64,000 nt of DNA, from positions 48,013 through 112,012 of the forward strand of contig JAFMYY010000021.1 in assembly GCA_017948555.1 (NCBI GenBank), in the 5' to 3' direction. The notes beneath the pieces are model-generated. The model searched no databases. It was not told where the DNA came from and worked only from the letters and a program-made list of their open reading frames with translations. Of the stretch, positions 61,908 through 64,000 are shown piece after piece; position 1 is the stretch's first letter, and every line of letters starts with the position of its first letter. This stretch comes from Cesiribacteraceae bacterium YIM B00369. Lineage in GTDB: Bacteria > Bacteroidota > Bacteroidia > Cytophagales > Cyclobacteriaceae. Both the position numbers and the translations under genes were made by a program.

Positions 61908-62628
61908 GAAAAATTTGTTGTTCAGCACTATTATCAGTATCAGCCAAAATAAATGAAAAAATTCCGGAAAACCACCTGAAAAAGCGACTCTTTAGTGCCA
62001 CTACCCCCTAAACCAGCTATCTCTGAGCCCACAGGAAGTATCAGGAAGCAAAATCAAAGCGCCCCGTCAGACAAAACCCGCCTTATCCGGATTTATAAAC
62101 GGCTATATCCGTGTATAGCCGTTTATATCCTGCTATACACAGCTAAAGTATAGAAAGTGGCAAAAACCTTTTGTATATTAAAAAAAGCAGCAAACCTCCT
62201 TTAAAAGAGTGAAACTAATCATCAGAAAGCAGCAAAATCCCCCGGAAGAACTGCAAAAAGTCACTTTACTACAGCCAGCGCAGCAGGAAAGTACCCTGCC
62301 CTTTTCTTCAAGAGGAGATTTTTCAATCAGGAGAGCCGGAAGTTCCGCTATTACAGGGGCAGCCGGAAAAAATGGAAACAGCAAAAAGAAGAAAATCAAA
62401 AAAATGATACCTCAAAGTACCCGATGCCGCTATAAAACCAGGCACTCAAATAAACCCTTTTTACCCCCTCCTGCTTTGGAAGCTAATAAAATTGTGCTAA
62501 GTTGGAGAAAAAAATAACATCTGGCATATGGAATATATATGCAACAGGTGTGTATATAAAGGAGTTAGGCTACATTCAAATGAGACATCCACAAACAGAG
62601 AAATTTGCATTTACAATTTAATTTATAA
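61908..62628. other. Non-coding region before the accessory genes
   Basis: About 720 bp with one strong double inverted repeat (62094-62140, separate entry). Frames at 62209-62517 and 62528-62713 have Lys/Arg/Ser- or Tyr/Ile-biased composition and lack any family resemblance. Composition becomes visibly AT-richer toward the 2H phosphoesterase gene. Confidence 0.45.
62094..62140. other. Overlapping alternative inverted repeats
   Basis: A perfect 14-bp pair, TATAAACGGCTATA (62094-62107) with TATAGCCGTTTATA (62114-62127), has a six-base loop. A second perfect pair, GTGTATAGC (62111-62119) with GCTATACAC (62132-62140), shares TATAGC with the right arm of the first, so the two hairpins exclude each other. 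This layout is seen in attenuators, in recombinase core sites and in degenerate mobile-element ends; I cannot tell which. Confidence 0.5.
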
Positions 62629-63312
62629 ATGGACCTTATTAAGCATTACTATAGGCTGTATCAGGACTCAATTCAGAAAATCATTTCGGACAATTATCAA
62701 ATTGACAATCTGATTGATGCTCCTTCCGACAATAGGTTTGGTATAACACTTTTAATCCGCCCAGACAGTCATGTAAAAAGTAATATTCAAAGATTTCTCT
62801 CCAAATTGAAAGCAATAGAGCCTGACCAGTACTATTATCCAAGTTCAGATATCCATGTGACCGTAATGTCTATTATTTCTTGTTATAATGGCTTTGATTT
62901 AGCTAATATTTCAATTGGAGATTATGTTCAGATAATTGAGGAAAGCATTAAAGTACAAAAGGATATCGAGATTCAGTTCAAAGGGGTCACTGCATCGCCT
63001 TCCTGTGTTATGGTCCAAGGATTATTAAGTGATAATAATTTAAATACCATCCGAGATAACTTAAGAAGGAATTTTAAAACCTCCAAATTACAGCAAAGTA
63101 TGGATCAAAGATATACAATACAGACAGCTCATTCTACTGTAGTCCGATTTCGAAAAAACCTTACGGAAAAAGCTGATTTTATAAAGGTTTTAGAAGATCA
63201 TCGTGATTGTAATTTTGGAACATTTTCAGTTGATACAATTGACTTAGTTTATAATGATTGGTACCAAAAGACTGAAAGGGTAAAAGAGCTTTATAAATTT
63301 AAAATAAAATGA
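62629..63312 (+). CDS. 2H-type phosphoesterase (2'-5' RNA ligase-like)
   Basis: The 227-residue protein carries two HxT motifs: DIHVTVMSII (about 84-93) and TAHSTVVRF (about 165-173), the hallmark of 2H phosphoesterases (LigT, AKAP18 and cyclic phosphodiesterase groups). Related Bacteroidota proteins are often labelled mutarotase in databases, which I think is a misnomer. Substrates of 2H enzymes include 2',3'-cyclic or 2'-5' linked nucleotides. The gene is visibly AT-richer than its neighbours and lies beside a group II intron, both hinting at transfer. Its stop is 12 bp before the inferred intron end. Confidence 0.82.
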   Translation: MDLIKHYYRLYQDSIQKIISDNYQIDNLIDAPSDNRFGITLLIRPDSHVKSNIQRFLSKLKAIEPDQYYYPSSDIHVTVMSIISCYNGFDLANISIGDYVQIIEESIKVQKDIEIQFKGVTASPSCVMVQGLLSDNNLNTIRDNLRRNFKTSKLQQSMDQRYTIQTAHSTVVRFRKNLTEKADFIKVLEDHRDCNFGTFSVDTIDLVYNDWYQKTERVKELYKFKIK

Positions 63313-63324
63313 AAACGCAGCCTA

Positions 63325-63406
63325 ATCGTGTAGACGGCCGATGAGCCTGTAAGCCCACCGGTGCGCCTCACACACCACCGTACGTACGGGTCTCGTATAC
63401 GGCGGT
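63325..63406 (-). ncRNA. Group II intron domains V and VI
   Basis: Domain V: ACCGCCGTA (63406-63398) pairs with TACGGTGGT (63382-63374), with the CGC catalytic triad in the first strand and the two-base bulge near CG on the second. Domain VI: CCGGTGGGC and GCTCATCGG pair around a TTACAG-type loop. An unpaired A seven bases from the 3' end (CTACACGAT) is a good branch-point candidate. Confidence 0.8.
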
Positions 63407-64000
63407 TCACTGAATCTGAGGTTGCGTTTTCAGGTAATAAGAAAACATGGATTCGTAACCTTTCCTTCTGAGCCTGGACAGGGTAATAGTCGTAAAAAGT
63501 ATAGGGCTTTGGGCTACCGCCCATCCTCCCATACCCGTACGGCTAAAAGCATAAGCCAGTCCCTTTTCCACTCCTAACCGGATAAGGTTTTTGCGTTTTC
63601 TCTCCGGCTTTTTCCAATCGTGCCAGATACAGTATCTCAGGCGGGCTCTTAACCATTTATCGAGGGTTTGCAGTTTGGAATGAATACTCGCCAAGCGATA
63701 ATTATTCACCCAGCCTTTCCATACCTCTGCAAGCTTTCGGAGCCGTTCTTCAAAACTGTAGGGTTTGGTCTTTTTGGTAAAGCCTTTGAGTTTTCTTTTG
63801 AGTGATTCCCAGCTGCTTTTCTTTACGACAAGTTGATACTGTCCTTTTTCCCCTTTCTTATAGGTGGGGACAAATCCGTGCCCGAGTAGCTCAAAATCTG
63901 AAGGCCTGCGGATACCGCTTTTCTCCCTGTTGATTGGCAGGCGTAGTTTATTTCTTAAAAAGATAAACACAGCATTCCCTATCCTTCGGGCCTGCGCTTT
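63407..64000 (-). CDS. Group II intron reverse transcriptase/maturase, C-terminal part
   Basis: The frame is open to the right edge, so the N-terminal RT fingers and palm are outside the window. Visible are the end of the RT core (RRIGNAVFIFLRNKLRLPIN, then REKSGIRRPSDFELLGHGF) and the GIIM maturase domain (LAEVWKGWVNNYRLASIHSK, then LDKWLRARLRYCIWHDWKKP and AYAFSRTGMGGWAVAQSPIL). There is no HNH endonuclease after it. The stop at 63407 abuts domain V. It should help splice and mobilise the host intron if the rest is intact. Confidence 0.92.
   Translation of the reverse strand, partial: KAQARRIGNAVFIFLRNKLRLPINREKSGIRRPSDFELLGHGFVPTYKKGEKGQYQLVVKKSSWESLKRKLKGFTKKTKPYSFEERLRKLAEVWKGWVNNYRLASIHSKLQTLDKWLRARLRYCIWHDWKKPERKRKNLIRLGVEKGLAYAFSRTGMGGWAVAQSPILFTTITLSRLRRKGYESMFSYYLKTQPQIQ

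Larger units (their letters stand above)
63325..64000 (-). mobile_element. Group II intron, 3' part (runs off the right edge)
   Basis: The element includes the C-terminal part of a group II intron reverse transcriptase and, directly after its stop, the catalytic RNA domains V and VI. The inferred 3' splice end is at 63325 (ACGAT on the minus strand), matching the usual AY ending. The 5' end and flanking exon are outside the window. Confidence 0.85.

Noticed and set aside
62209..62517. A 102-codon frame between glyS and the 2H gene
   Set aside because: Lys/Ser/Pro-biased composition with no secondary-structure pattern or family.

Overview
This 64 kb window is a chromosomal segment of a Bacteroidota bacterium, most likely a member of the Cytophagales. 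The evidence is a secreted protein with a type IX secretion (T9SS) C-terminal sorting domain; promoters of the Bacteroidota type (TTG, about 20 nt, TAnnTTTG) before the tRNA array, glyS, ileS and an ABC transporter; starts without clear Shine-Dalgarno sites; and families typical of the phylum (DUF3127, DUF3050, MutS-like membrane proteins, a solitary pdhA, TPP-riboswitch-controlled thiM-thiE-thiD-tenA). Most of the window is ordinary core genome with short intergenic gaps and strong hairpin terminators between convergent genes.

Layout. 1-13 kb: a partial outer-membrane barrel gene, coaX, anmK, a Na+/H+ antiporter, lysC, ribH, a TPR membrane protein, pdhA, recF with a DciA-like gene, and two membrane proteins (DUF421, DUF389). 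13-26 kb: a small lipoprotein, an AT-rich gap with a possible operator and a hairpin, an FkbM methyltransferase, a PAP2 phosphatase, DUF3127 and DUF3050 proteins, an ABC exporter, a universal stress protein, trmJ, a MutS-like ATPase, and purK and purE separated by a lipoprotein gene. 26-34 kb: a CPA2 antiporter, a conserved protein of unknown function, a receiver-only response regulator, an ALDH7-like dehydrogenase and an HtrA protease. 34.6-35.0 kb: four identical tRNA-Asn(GTT) genes in a perfect 102-bp tandem array with a recognisable promoter and terminator. 35-36 kb: a two-helix RCK potassium channel.

36.2-41.6 kb, all on the minus strand, is the most interesting region. It is a compact operon of a YbjN-like protein, PspA, a DUF4178 protein, a Ser/Gly-rich lipoprotein, a duplicated DUF350 membrane protein, a membrane-fused spermidine synthase and a very small S-adenosylmethionine decarboxylase. 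It combines aminopropyl-polyamine synthesis with a PspA envelope-stress module and resembles E. coli yjfIJKLMC, with SpeD/SpeE in place of the ATP-grasp amidoligase.

42-46 kb is a TPP-riboswitch-led thiamine salvage operon whose genes overlap. 46-48 kb holds a T9SS cargo protein with a parallel beta-helix and a three-repeat ricin-like domain, followed by a long non-coding gap with a second copy of the putative operator. 48.6-62 kb carries ileS, a histidine-kinase remnant, an RND/MMPL transporter, a dGTPase-family gene, a PAS histidine kinase, a STAS-like protein, an MtfA-like peptidase and glyS. The right end looks accessory: a gap with two mutually exclusive inverted repeats, an AT-rich 2H phosphoesterase gene, and the 3' part of a group II intron with its reverse transcriptase running off the window.
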